A stretch of 64,000 bases of DNA from Actinoallomurus spadix (GTDB taxonomy: Bacteria; Actinomycetota; Actinomycetes; Streptosporangiales; Streptosporangiaceae): the NCBI RefSeq assembly GCF_024055725.1, contig NZ_JAMXMX010000005.1, forward strand, positions 1 through 64,000. Direction: 5' to 3'. Positions 8,077-18,187 of this stretch are shown here, piece after piece (positions within the stretch are counted from its first letter, which is position 1; every line of letters begins with the position of its first letter). The notes under the pieces were generated by a model. That model did not search any database. It saw nothing but the letters and a program-made list of their open reading frames with translations, and had not been told where the DNA came from. The position numbers were made by a program, and so were the translations under genes.

Positions 8077-8888
8077 CCCACCTTGACAGCGGTGAGCAGC
8101 AGGAAGCAGGCAGGATCATACTGATCAACGATCTTAAGCCCGGCCGCAGTCAGCCACTCGGCAACCACCTTCGGGTCATATGACCGGGTGCTGAAGGCAT
8201 CCTCTTGGCGGCGCTGGAAGTAGCGCTGCACCGGCCGCCGTGCACGAGTGAGGGTGGCGAGGGTGAAGGTGCCGCCTGGCTGGAGGCAGCGACCGACTTC
8301 CATCAGCAGCCCCGGGGGGTCGGGCATGATCTGAAAAGCGGCCGAGCAGTTGGCGGCGCCAAGAGAGCTGTCGGCAAAGGGGAGCGAGAGCGCGCTGGCC
8401 CGGATCAGTACACTCTCCGGGAGAGTCTGGCGGGCGGCTTCGAGCATAGCCGTGCTCAGATCGAGACCGATGATACGCGACTCGCCGAACTTGTCCGCCA
8501 GCGCCTTTGTCCAACGGCCGGCGCCGCAGGCGATGTCGAGGATCGGCCCGGACGCCGCGGAAGCGTGCTCGCGCAGGTACCTGAACTCGTCCGTGGGGGT
8601 AAGGGCGGGTGCCCAGTTGGCCGCGGCGACCTCGAGGAAGGCGACCCTGGTCAGGTCCTCGTACCGGGCGACCTGAAGGGGGTGGGAGAGCAACAGCGGG
8701 CCGAGGCCGGTGGTGGAGGACAGCCGCTGGCCGGAAGCGAGGTCGATGAAGCCGCTGTGTTGGGGGAAGACCGTGCCACAGTCGGGGCAGGTGATCAGGT
8801 CCGGGGCGATATCCAGAATCGCCCCGCAGGCGGGACAGGCAAGGACACCGGGCGGAGGGACGGGGCTGGCGGTCAGCGGGTTACTCAA
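8073..8888 (-). CDS. Zinc-ribbon SAM-dependent methyltransferase
   Basis: A 271-residue class I methyltransferase. The N-terminus carries a zinc ribbon (CPACG and CPDCG about 18 residues apart), followed by a Rossmann methyltransferase with motif I LDIACGAGRW, acidic loop GLDLS and motif IV-like AANCSAAFQIMPDP. The layout recalls RlmA-type rRNA methyltransferases, but the core looks like generic methyltransferase family 11, so the substrate may be a small molecule. I chose a TTG start at 8888: GAGGAG lies 8 bp upstream and the codon overlaps the stop of the HEAT-like gene (GTTGAGTAA), indicating coupling. An ATG 13 codons further up is possible. Last gene of the island operon. Confidence 0.8.
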   Translation of the reverse strand: MSNPLTASPVPPPGVLACPACGAILDIAPDLITCPDCGTVFPQHSGFIDLASGQRLSSTTGLGPLLLSHPLQVARYEDLTRVAFLEVAAANWAPALTPTDEFRYLREHASAASGPILDIACGAGRWTKALADKFGESRIIGLDLSTAMLEAARQTLPESVLIRASALSLPFADSSLGAANCSAAFQIMPDPPGLLMEVGRCLQPGGTFTLATLTRARRPVQRYFQRRQEDAFSTRSYDPKVVAEWLTAAGLKIVDQYDPACFLLLTAVKVG

Positions 8889-9615
8889 CGCCGGACTCCT
8901 CAAAAACTGCGTACTCGGCGTGCGCACCGAGATAGGTCAGGATGGATTCGGTCTCCAGATCCCAGATTCGGGCGGCCTGTTCCGGGCCGATGCCAAAGGA
9001 CTCCTTCCACTCCCGGTCGATCTCATCCTCCCCGGGCCGTCCCGCCCAGATCTCCGGCGACGGCCAGGACCGGGAGACGGCCGCCATCGTGGCGGGGACG
9101 GAGAAATCCGGGATGGTAAGGCACCGGGTGATACGGGCGCGGTCCGCGCTACGCAGGCTTGTACCGTCCAGGGCCGCCTCGATCCGGGCGCGGTGCGCCG
9201 GGAAGTGGGCGAGCAGGTAGCCGAGCGACAGCGCCAGCGCGGGCCAGTCGTCCTGGGCTGCTGGGGCGAGTGCGAGGTAGGGGTCGACGGAGTCTCCCAC
9301 CGCTGCCCGGACTGCTTCCGTCGTGGCGACGTCCTTGGCGTGGCCCTCCGCGAGGACGCCGAGGATCAACAGCAACTTCGGGTGCAGCCAGTTCGGCGGC
9401 AACCCGAGAAGCTCACGAAGGAACGGAATCGTGGTGACTGTGGCAGGGAAAACCTCGCCGTCAACCCAGATGTGGTCGAGGATGGCATGGATTATCGCGA
9501 CGCTGCCGGTCTTGTCAGCCCGCGCCAGCCGACCCAGCAGGTCGGGTATCTGGGAAGCCGGGCCGGATGCCCCTGGCGTGTGCGCCCAGGCGGGCTGGTC
9601 GAGTTGCTCGAGCAT
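8881..9615 (-). CDS. HEAT-like helical repeat protein
   Basis: A 244-residue, all-helical protein starting MLEQLDQPAWAHTPGASGPA. The segment HAILDHIWVDGEVFPATVTTI followed by PFLRELL matches the start of actinobacterial HEAT-repeat proteins in which this phrase precedes tandem helical hairpins. No catalytic motif is visible, so a scaffolding or binding role is likely. It sits 60 bp after the MenG-like gene and overlaps the methyltransferase start, so it belongs to the island operon. Confidence 0.7.
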   Translation of the reverse strand: MLEQLDQPAWAHTPGASGPASQIPDLLGRLARADKTGSVAIIHAILDHIWVDGEVFPATVTTIPFLRELLGLPPNWLHPKLLLILGVLAEGHAKDVATTEAVRAAVGDSVDPYLALAPAAQDDWPALALSLGYLLAHFPAHRARIEAALDGTSLRSADRARITRCLTIPDFSVPATMAAVSRSWPSPEIWAGRPGEDEIDREWKESFGIGPEQAARIWDLETESILTYLGAHAEYAVFEESGVE

Positions 9616-9675
9616 GCTGGTGTCTCACGTTACCTTTCTGGTTGGCTGTTTCGCCGCCGCTGTGGCGGCATTCAA

Positions 9676-10365
9676 CTAGTCGGCCTTAGTCGCTTGGTGG
9701 ACGGCGACGAAGCCGCCGGTGAGGTTGAGCCAACTGGTCGACCGCCAACCGGCCGCGCCGATGATGTCCGCCAGTTCGGCCTGGGTGGGCCACGACATGA
9801 TCGACTGGGCGAGGTAGCGGTAGGCGCTGGGGCTGGTGCCGACCAGGCGAGCCAGGTTCGGCATGACGCGGCGTAGGTAGGCGGCGTGCAGGTGGCCGAA
9901 CGGGGTGTCGGTCGGGGGGGCGTACTCGCAGACCATGAGCCGTCCACCAGGCTTGGTAACGCGCCACATCTCGCGCAGGGCCTGCGGCACATCGTTGACG
10001 TTCCGCAGGCCGAAGAAGATCGAGACCGCGTCGAACGTCCCGGTCGCGATCGGCAGGCGAAGCGCGTCGCCGGCGACGAACCGCGCAGTCGGCGCGCGGC
10101 GCTGGCCGATCGCCAGCATGCCGGTGGAGATGTCGCAGCCGACGGCCCGGGCGCCGGACTGGCACAGTGCTCGGGCCGATGTGCCGGTACCGGCTGCGAC
10201 GTCGAGGACGAGGTCAGCCGGCTTGAGGCCGAGCGTGGCGGTGGCGATCCTGGTCCACCGGGGGGCCTGGCCGAGCCAGATGACCGCACGTGTCCTGTCG
10301 TAGCCAGTGGAGACCTTGTCGAACATCGCGGAAATCTGGCGGGTGTTCTTGTCGAGTTTGCTCAT
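9676..10365 (-). CDS. MenG/UbiE-type quinone C-methyltransferase
   Basis: A 229-residue SAM methyltransferase of the UbiE/COQ5 family. Diagnostic signatures are present: ISAMFDKVSTGYDRTRA at the N-terminus, motif I LDVAAGTGTSARAL, GDALRLPI, SIFFGLRNVND, and the C-terminal WLNLTGGFVAVHQA, nearly the pattern of actinobacterial demethylmenaquinone methyltransferases. The ATG follows the stop of the isochorismate synthase gene by one base (TGAGATG), so both are coupled. Together they suggest menaquinone or a quinone-like secondary metabolite. A core menaquinone role is less likely because the other men genes are absent here. Confidence 0.85.
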   Translation of the reverse strand: MSKLDKNTRQISAMFDKVSTGYDRTRAVIWLGQAPRWTRIATATLGLKPADLVLDVAAGTGTSARALCQSGARAVGCDISTGMLAIGQRRAPTARFVAGDALRLPIATGTFDAVSIFFGLRNVNDVPQALREMWRVTKPGGRLMVCEYAPPTDTPFGHLHAAYLRRVMPNLARLVGTSPSAYRYLAQSIMSWPTQAELADIIGAAGWRSTSWLNLTGGFVAVHQATKAD

Positions 10366-10366
10366 C

Positions 10367-11794
10367 TCATCGCACTTCCAAAGTGGGCACCGTAGCGCCT
10401 GCCCGATCCATGTCCGGCACGCCAAGGGCGGCGAGCATGGGACGCATCTTCCACCTGGTCTCCTCGTACTCCTCGGCCGCTCGCGAGCCGGCGACCAGTC
10501 CCGCGCCGGCGTACACGGTGGCGCGATTGCCCGTGATGGAGGCGGAGCGGATCGCCACCGCCATCTCGCCATCGCCGCTAAGGTCGGTCCAGCCGACAGG
10601 AGCGGCGTACCAGCCACGATGACCCGGCTCGCGACGCTCGATCCAGCGCAGTGCGGCATCGCGTGGGTACCCACCGACCGCCGGTGTGGGGTGCAGCAGA
10701 CCCGCCAGGTCCAGGACCGACGTCTCGTCGCGGTCGCGCACGGTCGCCTGGATGCTGGTTTCCAGATGCTGGACAGTGGCGAGTCGCACCACCTGCCGCG
10801 CAGCGTCTGCGCGGATGTCGTCGCAAGCCGCACGCAGCGCGTTGGTGATGAAGCTGGTGACGATAGCCTGCTCGCGACTGAGCTTAGGGTCTGACTGCAG
10901 GCGCGCGGTCAGCGTGGCATCGTGGCCGGAATCGAGATCACGCGGTACGGTGCCGGCCAGGCTGTGGGTATGGACCTGGCCATCGGTCAGCCGGACCAGG
11001 CACTCAGGGGTAGCAGCGACGAGCCACTCCCCGTCGCGTCCCACTCCAATCAAAGTGCCACCGGCGGTCGACCGTGCCAACCTGGCGAGCAGCTCGGCCG
11101 CCGGGTCCCTACTGTGGGTGAGCACCAGTGTCTGGCGGGCGAGCACGACCTTTTCGAACTCCGCGGCGGCCATTGCGGTCACCGCCTCGTCTACGAGGTC
11201 TCGCCAGCCCTCTGGGGACGGCTGCTCGAACAGGATCGTCGCAGCGATCTCGGCTTCGCTTACCCGGGGTGCGGGTTCTAGCAGGCGTCGGGCGTGCCAT
11301 GCCGCGGGTCGGGCCGCCTGCTCGGGGATGGCGTCGGGCGTGATCCAGGCGTTGAGTGTGAGCACCGGCTCGCCGCCGTCACGCAGGGTGACCTGAGCGG
11401 CTGGCAGCCACATCAGGCCGTCGGGGCGATCCGACGCCGCGCCGGTCGACGAAGAGAAAAACGAGAACCTCCCGACCAGGCAGGGCTGCGCCGCCGCGAC
11501 GGTGATGGCGGCGCGCGCCTGCTGCCGCCAGGTATGGGAGATCGCAGCGAACCGATTCGGACCCCACCCGACCAGGTTGAGCGCGGATCCGCTGGCGTAG
11601 ATCGACCGACCGGTCCACGCCGACTCCCAGACGAAGGCGGGGTACGTCCCGCGGGATGCGCTCGCCAGCAGGGCAGGGCCAGATGCCGCCGGCACGGGTG
11701 TACCCCAGCTGACGATAACCGGCCGGCCGGATCTCTCCGCGGCGGCACGCGCGCGTTCGCACGCGGCCACGAACTCAGGGCTAACGCCGATCAT
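10367..11794 (-). CDS. Isochorismate synthase (MenF/EntC family)
   Basis: A 475-residue chorismate-using enzyme that isomerises chorismate to isochorismate. The C-terminal chorismate-binding domain is well conserved: FEKVVLARQ (general-base Lys), ATPECLVRL, HSLAGTVPR, LLHPTPAVGGYPRDAA, and YAGAGLVAGS with EEYEETRWKM. The N-terminal part is more divergent, as in other MenF proteins. Start ATG at 11794, 13 bp after the preceding TDO-like gene; GAGG lies upstream. Coupled to the MenG-like gene. Product use (menaquinone, salicylate/DHB siderophore or other) cannot be decided, since no MenD, EntB or pyruvate-lyase gene is in the window. Confidence 0.9.
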   Translation of the reverse strand: MIGVSPEFVAACERARAAAERSGRPVIVSWGTPVPAASGPALLASASRGTYPAFVWESAWTGRSIYASGSALNLVGWGPNRFAAISHTWRQQARAAITVAAAQPCLVGRFSFFSSSTGAASDRPDGLMWLPAAQVTLRDGGEPVLTLNAWITPDAIPEQAARPAAWHARRLLEPAPRVSEAEIAATILFEQPSPEGWRDLVDEAVTAMAAAEFEKVVLARQTLVLTHSRDPAAELLARLARSTAGGTLIGVGRDGEWLVAATPECLVRLTDGQVHTHSLAGTVPRDLDSGHDATLTARLQSDPKLSREQAIVTSFITNALRAACDDIRADAARQVVRLATVQHLETSIQATVRDRDETSVLDLAGLLHPTPAVGGYPRDAALRWIERREPGHRGWYAAPVGWTDLSGDGEMAVAIRSASITGNRATVYAGAGLVAGSRAAEEYEETRWKMRPMLAALGVPDMDRAGATVPTLEVR

Positions 11795-11807
11795 GGAATC
11801 TTCGCCC

Positions 11808-12329
11808 TCAGCAGGACGCTTCGTGGGTAACAGGAGACGCGGATAGCTCTCCGAAATAGGTCGACCCCGCCGTGCTGGCCGTCCCCAGTCGATCCCTGAA
11901 GGCCAAGAAGTCCTCGCGGTGCAGGTGGTCCAGTACCTGGACGTGCTGGCACAGGAGACCTACCACGCCGTTGGCACGGCGCAGTCGTGTCTGCGCATCA
12001 GCCCAGTCGGCCTGACGCGGGTCACAGTCCCGGAGAACAGGCCGGAGATCGCCGACTACGGAGCGGGGTCGTCGCAAAGTCAGCAGCTCAGCAAGCCTGA
12101 GGGAGTCGGTATAAGCATTCCTTACGATGACCGCTTGGTCGCTGTTTTCCGTGCGACTGTCAGGAGAGCCGCGATGCGCTCCAGACGAACCGACGGTGCT
12201 CTCCATCGGCAGGGTCGTGCGTCCGGTCGGCGTGACATCGAACAGGCCGGGCGAGAACGTGCTGTGGTCTGTCGGGATCTGCTCGGTCGGTCTCGGGCTG
12301 CTCCCCACTGCAGCGGTCTCGTCCGCCAT
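11808..12329 (-). CDS. Tryptophan-2,3-dioxygenase-like protein (truncated or divergent)
   Basis: A 173-residue protein starting MADETAAVGSS with a strong AGGAGG site. The first 70 residues look disordered. The second half contains QHVQVLDHLHREDFLAFRDRL then GTAS, which resembles the tryptophan 2,3-dioxygenase motif LETMTPxDFLDFRxxLxxASGFQS. The remaining catalytic segments and heme ligand region are missing or unrecognisable, so dioxygenase activity is doubtful. First gene of the island operon, 13 bp before the isochorismate synthase. It may be a small TDO-like helical partner or a decayed enzyme. Confidence 0.5.
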   Translation of the reverse strand: MADETAAVGSSPRPTEQIPTDHSTFSPGLFDVTPTGRTTLPMESTVGSSGAHRGSPDSRTENSDQAVIVRNAYTDSLRLAELLTLRRPRSVVGDLRPVLRDCDPRQADWADAQTRLRRANGVVGLLCQHVQVLDHLHREDFLAFRDRLGTASTAGSTYFGELSASPVTHEASC

Positions 12330-12598
12330 GGCGCCTCCTGGTCGAGCGTTGTGCGGATCAGAGTGGCGGCGCGACCGATAAAAGTCAATGGGATGGCCGA
12401 AAATTCGACAGGTGAGCAAGTACGCGGCGTGGCTCAGCGGCAGCGGATCCACGGATTGGACCAGTAGTCAAGACCTGACCTCGCGCTTTCACGCGGGTTA
12501 TGCGTGATCCGATCGTGCACATGAGAAAAGCGCTCCTGACCTGGGAGGATCGGACGTGCTGAGGGTCCTGTCCGCGCCAGTTCGAAAGGCACTTTCGA

Positions 12599-12947
12599 GT
12601 GCCGTCCACGGGTCGCCGTCCCAAGATCGTGGTCTCTGGGGACGGTAAGGGGTTGGTCTGTCAGGCCGGTGGCCTGATGCTGATCGAGACGCTGCGGGTC
12701 TCCGGCATGGGCAAGGGCCTGTCGGAAGAGCTGAAGGCTTGGCGGTTGCCGCGGGCGCTGCATGACCCGGGAAAGATCCTCACCAATCTGGCGGTGATGC
12801 TCGCCCTGGGCGGCGACTGCCTGGCCGATGTCGCGGTGCTGCGCTCATCCCCGGAGATCTTCGGGCCGGTGGCGTCCGATCCGACGATCTCCCGGCTGGT
12901 CAGCGCCCTCGCCGCAGCGGGTCCCAAGGCGGTGCGGGCGATCCGGG
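12599..12947 (+). pseudogene. IS1380-family transposase, N-terminal remnant
   Basis: The frame from a GTG at 12599 gives RRPKIVVSGDGKGLVCQAGG, then LADVAVLRSSPEIFGPVASD and PTISRLVSALAAAGPKAV, the N-terminal region of IS1380-type transposases (LALGGDCLADVALLR and GPVASDPTVSR are family hallmarks). It stops being transposase-like at 12947, where the duplicated aldehyde dehydrogenase tail (GCATGGGCTGACC) begins. Most of the DDE domain is absent. It marks the right border of the island. Confidence 0.85.
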
Positions 12948-13067
12948 CCGCATGGGCTGACCTGCGAAGGGCCGGGGCCGGGGTTCCACCCGCCGGCCCC
13001 GGCCCCGTACGATCCCGGCCATGACGATTCGGTGGGGAATCCTCGGGACCGGGGGCATCGCGCGTAC
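12948..13067. repeat. Right copy of a ~118-bp flanking direct repeat
   Basis: Matches 7698-7815 (5.25 kb to the left) with a few mismatches and a 2-bp length change. It holds the last codons of aldehyde dehydrogenase, its terminator hairpin, the spacer, and the first 47 bp of the Gfo/Idh gene. A -10-like TACGAT at 13008-13013 lies 7 bp before the ATG at 13021, so the intact gene is probably leaderless. Confidence 0.85.
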
Positions 13068-13986
13068 GTTCACCGAGGATCTGCTCCTGCTCGGCCACAA
13101 GGTGGCGGCCGTGGGGTCCCGGGCCCCGCACACCGCCCAGGCGTTCGCCGACCGGTACGGCATCGGCAGCGCGTACGGGTCCTACGCCGAGCTCGCGGCC
13201 GACGACCAGGTCGACGTCGTGTACGTCGCGACGCCGCACAGCGGGCACTACGACGCCGCCCGCGTCTGCCTCGAGGCCGGCCGCGGCGTCCTGGTCGAGA
13301 AGCCGTTCACGACGAGCGCGGCGGACGCCGAGGCGCTGGTCGCCCTCGCCCGAGAGCGTGGCCTGTTCGCCATGGAGGCGATGTGGACGCGCTTCAACCC
13401 GATCGTCACCCGGCTGCGCGAGCTGATCGCTGACGGCGCGATCGGCGACGTCACGGCGGTCTACGCCGACTTCTCCTTCGCCGCCGACTACGACCCGGAG
13501 CACCGACTCTGGGCGCCCGAACTCGCCGGCGGCGCGCTGCTCGACCTCGGCATCTACCCGCTGTCCTTCGCGTGGATGCTGCTCGGCGAGCCCGACAGCG
13601 TCCAGGCGTTCGCGAGCAGCGCGCCCACCGGCGTCGACGCCAACACCGGCATCCTGCTCGGCTACTCCTCGGGCGCGGTGGCGCTGCTGCACTGCGGCCT
13701 GCTCGGCGACTCGCCGCAGACCGCGACCATCGTCGGCACCACCGGCCGCGTCGAGGTGGCCTCACCGGCCTGGCGGCCGTCGGCCATGACCCTGCACCGC
13801 AAGGGCGCCGAGCCGGAGACGTTCACCGCCGGCCTGCCCGGCCACGGCTACACCTACCAGGCCGAGGAGGTCGCCCGCTGCTTCGCCGACGGCCGCACCG
13901 AGTCGGCCGTCATGCCCCTCGACGAGACCGTCGCCATCGCCCGCGCCCTCGACCGCATCGCCGCCCGCTTCACGCCCGCCGCCTGA
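13021..13986 (+). CDS. Gfo/Idh/MocA family oxidoreductase
   Basis: A complete 321-residue NAD(P)-dependent dehydrogenase. It has the N-terminal Rossmann fold with GILGTGGIARTF, the catalytic EKP in LVEKPFTTSAADAEAL, and the conserved C-terminal beta-sheet domain with AGGALLDLGIYPLSFAWMLL. This family acts on sugars, inositols or trans-dihydrodiols; MEAMWTRFNPIV suggests the dihydrodiol dehydrogenase-like branch. The start is ATG, with TACGAT 7 bp upstream and no ribosome-binding site, so it is probably a leaderless transcript. A broken copy lies at 7769. Confidence 0.92.
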   Translation: MTIRWGILGTGGIARTFTEDLLLLGHKVAAVGSRAPHTAQAFADRYGIGSAYGSYAELAADDQVDVVYVATPHSGHYDAARVCLEAGRGVLVEKPFTTSAADAEALVALARERGLFAMEAMWTRFNPIVTRLRELIADGAIGDVTAVYADFSFAADYDPEHRLWAPELAGGALLDLGIYPLSFAWMLLGEPDSVQAFASSAPTGVDANTGILLGYSSGAVALLHCGLLGDSPQTATIVGTTGRVEVASPAWRPSAMTLHRKGAEPETFTAGLPGHGYTYQAEEVARCFADGRTESAVMPLDETVAIARALDRIAARFTPAA

Positions 13987-14005
13987 GGTCCAGGCGCGCC
14001 GGCGC

Positions 14006-14710
14006 TCAGCACGCCGGCTGTTCGCACTCCGTCTCCCGGGCGCGGAGGTACGCGTCCAGCTCGGCGGCGCCCGTGAGCATGGCGCGGCCCCGGGCGGACA
14101 GGCGGCCCTGCCAGTCGCGCAGGGTCGACTCCAGCGGGGCGACGCCTCCCGCCGAACGGACCTGAGCGATCAGCGGGGCGATCTGCTCCAGCAGGTAGCC
14201 GCCCCGCCTGAGCTGGTGGGCCAGCCGGACGTCCCGTACGTCGGCCGCGCTGTAGACCCGGTAGCCCGTCTGCGGATCGCGGCGCGGCCGGACCAGCCCG
14301 GCGTGCTCCCATTTGCGCAGGGTGGCGGGGCGCAGGCCGAGCCGCCTGGCCAGGGGGCCGATGAACGTGTCGCCGCGTTCCTGCGGCACCGGCGCCAGGT
14401 CGCGGAGCGCCGCTTCGACGGCCTGAAGGGTGCGGCGGTCGTCGAGGAGCTGGCCGTGGCTCTCGTCGATGAGCCGCAGCGCGTCCTCGACGGCACCACG
14501 GTTGACCGCCTGCATGATCGACGTGGCCGTCCGGTGACCATGCCCGGGCACGAGGGCGAGGAACGCGCGCAGGGCCTGCGCGTGCAGCGGCGTGTAGGTG
14601 CGGTAGCCGTGAACGGTGCGTTCCGTGGCGGGCAGGATGCCGCCGTCCTCGTAGTTCCGGACCGCCTGGGTGGACAGACCGTGCTCGCGCGCCAGGTCCA
14701 CCGGCCTCAT
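14006..14710 (-). CDS. TioE-type MerR regulator with two MerR HTH domains
   Basis: A 234-residue regulator with an N-terminal MerR domain (MRPVDLAREHGLSTQAVRNYEDGGILP) and a second MerR-like domain near residues 115-170 (FIGPLARRLGLRPATLRKWE, then GLVRPRRDPQTGYRVYSAADVRD). Tandem MerR folds in one chain are typical of the TioE family. It ends in a Cys pair region CEQPAC. Divergent from an erythromycin-esterase-like gene across a 90-bp gap, so it probably controls that gene and itself. Confidence 0.9.
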   Translation of the reverse strand: MRPVDLAREHGLSTQAVRNYEDGGILPATERTVHGYRTYTPLHAQALRAFLALVPGHGHRTATSIMQAVNRGAVEDALRLIDESHGQLLDDRRTLQAVEAALRDLAPVPQERGDTFIGPLARRLGLRPATLRKWEHAGLVRPRRDPQTGYRVYSAADVRDVRLAHQLRRGGYLLEQIAPLIAQVRSAGGVAPLESTLRDWQGRLSARGRAMLTGAAELDAYLRARETECEQPAC

Positions 14711-14800
14711 GGGTGCATCACCGTTTGAGGGTTCCTCACGCTCGAAGTGGTCTTTTTCTCGCGAAGTTCACACCGAGGGTTCAACGATAGCGTTCATGGC
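14711..14800. promoter_or_regulatory. Divergent promoter between TioE regulator and esterase
   Basis: A 90-bp gap containing two copies of GAGGGTTC (in TTTGAGGGTTCCTCA and CCGAGGGTTCAACG) about 43 bp apart, and a GATAGC/TAGCGT -10-like element just before the esterase start. These repeats are the best candidate MerR-type binding sites. Confidence 0.45.
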
Positions 14801-15967
14801 ATGGACATCAACGACACGGCCCGGCCGCTCGACGGCGCCGGCGTCTCGGCGTTCCTCCGGTCGCTTCCCGCCCGGCCCCTGCTGCTCGGCCTGGGCGAGG
14901 CCAGGCACTTCGTGGGGGAACTGGGCGAGGTGCGCAACGAGATCTTCCGGCACCTGGTCGAGCACGAGGGCTACCGGTCGTTCGCCATCGAGAGCGGCTG
15001 CCTCAGGGGCCTCGTGGTGGACGACCACATCAGGACGGGCGCGGGCACGCTCGACGACGTCATGGAACGCGGCTTCAGCCACCGTTTCGGCACCTCACCG
15101 GCCAACCGCGAACTCGTGCGCTGGATGCGCGCGTACAACGAGGAGCACGACGAGAAGCTGCGGTTCTTCGGGTTCGACGGTCCTCTGGAGTACTGGGCGG
15201 AGAGCCCGCGCCAGTCGCTCACCGCCCTGCACGCCCTCCTCGACGGTCCACTCCCCTGCACCCGGGAGACCCTCGACGCGCTGCTGGGCCCGGACGACCG
15301 GTGGTCGAACGAGGCCACGGCGATGGATCCGTCCCAGTCGATCGGCCGGTCCGCCGACGCCCGGCGGCTGCGGCTGATCGCCGACGATCTCGTGGGGCTG
15401 CTCGACACGCAGCTGCCGCGGCTGAGCGCGGCGGACAGGGAGCGGGCGGCGCTTCACGCGCGCACCGCGACCGGCCTGCTCCGCTACCACCACTGGATGG
15501 CCGACGCGTCTCCGGCGCGGTGGGCCCGGCTCTCGGCCCTGCGGGCCGGGATGATGGCCGCCAACCTGCGTGCCGTCGCCGAGCACGGCCCGGCCCTGGT
15601 CTTCGCCGGTAACCTGCACCTGCAGCGGAGCAAGAGCGTCATGCCGTTCGGCGACCAGCGGCTGGAGTGGTGGAGCGCGGGAGCGATCGCCGCGACCTCC
15701 CTGGGCGACCGGTACGCCTTCCTGGCCTCGGCCCTCGGCACGGCCGGCGACGAAGCCCCGCCCCCGGACACCGTCGAGGGCATCCTGTCCACGCTCCCCT
15801 GGGACCGTTCCCTCATCGACGCCCGCCGCCTGGCCGAGGCCGTCACGCAGGCCGCCCCGCGCGTCTCCCGCGACTTCGCCTACTTCCCCCTGGACCCGGC
15901 CGGGCTCGATCGGATCGACGGCATCGTCTTCCTCAAAGAGGCCGTCGCACTGGAACCCCTGGGCTGA
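14801..15967 (+). CDS. Erythromycin esterase family protein
   Basis: A 388-residue protein of the Ere/SuccA family. N-terminal landmarks are LLLGLGEARHFVGELGEVRNE and FAIESGC, containing the conserved Glu and His positions that form the metal-independent hydrolase centre; LRYHHWMAD and FAGNLHLQRSK follow. Family members hydrolyse macrolide lactones, but many actinobacterial homologues have unknown substrates. Start MDINDTARPLDG at 14801 is supported by position; an in-frame start 18 codons upstream is possible. Divergent from a TioE-type regulator, which suggests inducible detoxification. Confidence 0.88.
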   Translation: MDINDTARPLDGAGVSAFLRSLPARPLLLGLGEARHFVGELGEVRNEIFRHLVEHEGYRSFAIESGCLRGLVVDDHIRTGAGTLDDVMERGFSHRFGTSPANRELVRWMRAYNEEHDEKLRFFGFDGPLEYWAESPRQSLTALHALLDGPLPCTRETLDALLGPDDRWSNEATAMDPSQSIGRSADARRLRLIADDLVGLLDTQLPRLSAADRERAALHARTATGLLRYHHWMADASPARWARLSALRAGMMAANLRAVAEHGPALVFAGNLHLQRSKSVMPFGDQRLEWWSAGAIAATSLGDRYAFLASALGTAGDEAPPPDTVEGILSTLPWDRSLIDARRLAEAVTQAAPRVSRDFAYFPLDPAGLDRIDGIVFLKEAVALEPLG

Positions 15968-15970
15968 CGA

Positions 15971-16001
15971 CCTCCGGCGCGGGGATCTCCCGCGCCGGAG
16001 G
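15971..16001. terminator. Bidirectional hairpin terminator
   Basis: Perfect 13-bp stem CCTCCGGCGCGGG with a GATCT loop, between the convergent esterase and xylanase genes. Confidence 0.8.
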
Positions 16002-16057
16002 CCTTCCTCGTCAGGAAGGAGAGCAGGTGGCGCGGTCAGCGCACCACCGGTACGTCA

Positions 16058-17854
<1,797 letters not shown>

Positions 17855-18175
17855 GCGCGGCCCTTCCCCGTCCGGAGGTGTCCCGCGCGGATAACACCAG
17901 ATGGGCTGCGCGCGGCCCCCGTCGCGTTCTCACGGTGCGCAGCGGGTCCTTGACACATCTCCCCGCATCATTGTTTGCTCCGCCCACCACCACCTTTGAC
18001 CGACCCCGCCGGAGAAAGGAGCTCGGCCTCCAGCACGTCATCGAATAGCGCGCCGTTCGGTGCTCGCCAAGCGCTCGCTTGGGGCGACGGAGACTCCCCT
18101 CCACGGCGGCAAGCCCGTCCGTCATCGGATCCCCGCTGCGTGCGTCCGGACACACAGCGTCGGAGCGGCGGCGGT

Positions 18176-18181
18176 TAAGAT
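18176..18181 (+). promoter_or_regulatory. -10 element of a leaderless promoter
   Basis: TAAGAT lies 6 bp before the GTG start of the RCK-domain gene with no ribosome-binding site between, so the transcript probably begins at the start codon. Confidence 0.5.
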
Positions 18182-18187
18182 CACGCC

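Larger units (their letters stand above)
7917..12947. mobile_element. Genomic island bounded by transposase remnants and duplicated host DNA
   Basis: About 5.0 kb inserted between aldehyde dehydrogenase and Gfo/Idh. The left edge is an IS630-type transposase 3' remnant abutting the truncated Gfo/Idh copy; the right edge is an IS1380-type transposase 5' remnant abutting a second copy of the dehydrogenase stop and terminator (12948 on). Between them is a five-gene minus-strand operon: TDO-like, MenF-type, MenG-type, HEAT-like, methyltransferase. Third-position GC in these genes looks visibly lower than in the flanks. No integrase, no tRNA target. Confidence 0.8.

Noticed and set aside
9159-9876. 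Plus-strand frames across the HEAT-like and MenG-like genes
   Set aside because: Shadows of minus-strand genes that have clear family motifs.
17860-18170. Short minus-strand frames between xylanase and the RCK gene
   Set aside because: No ribosome-binding site, no protein-like composition; overlapping palindromic promoter DNA explains part of the sequence.
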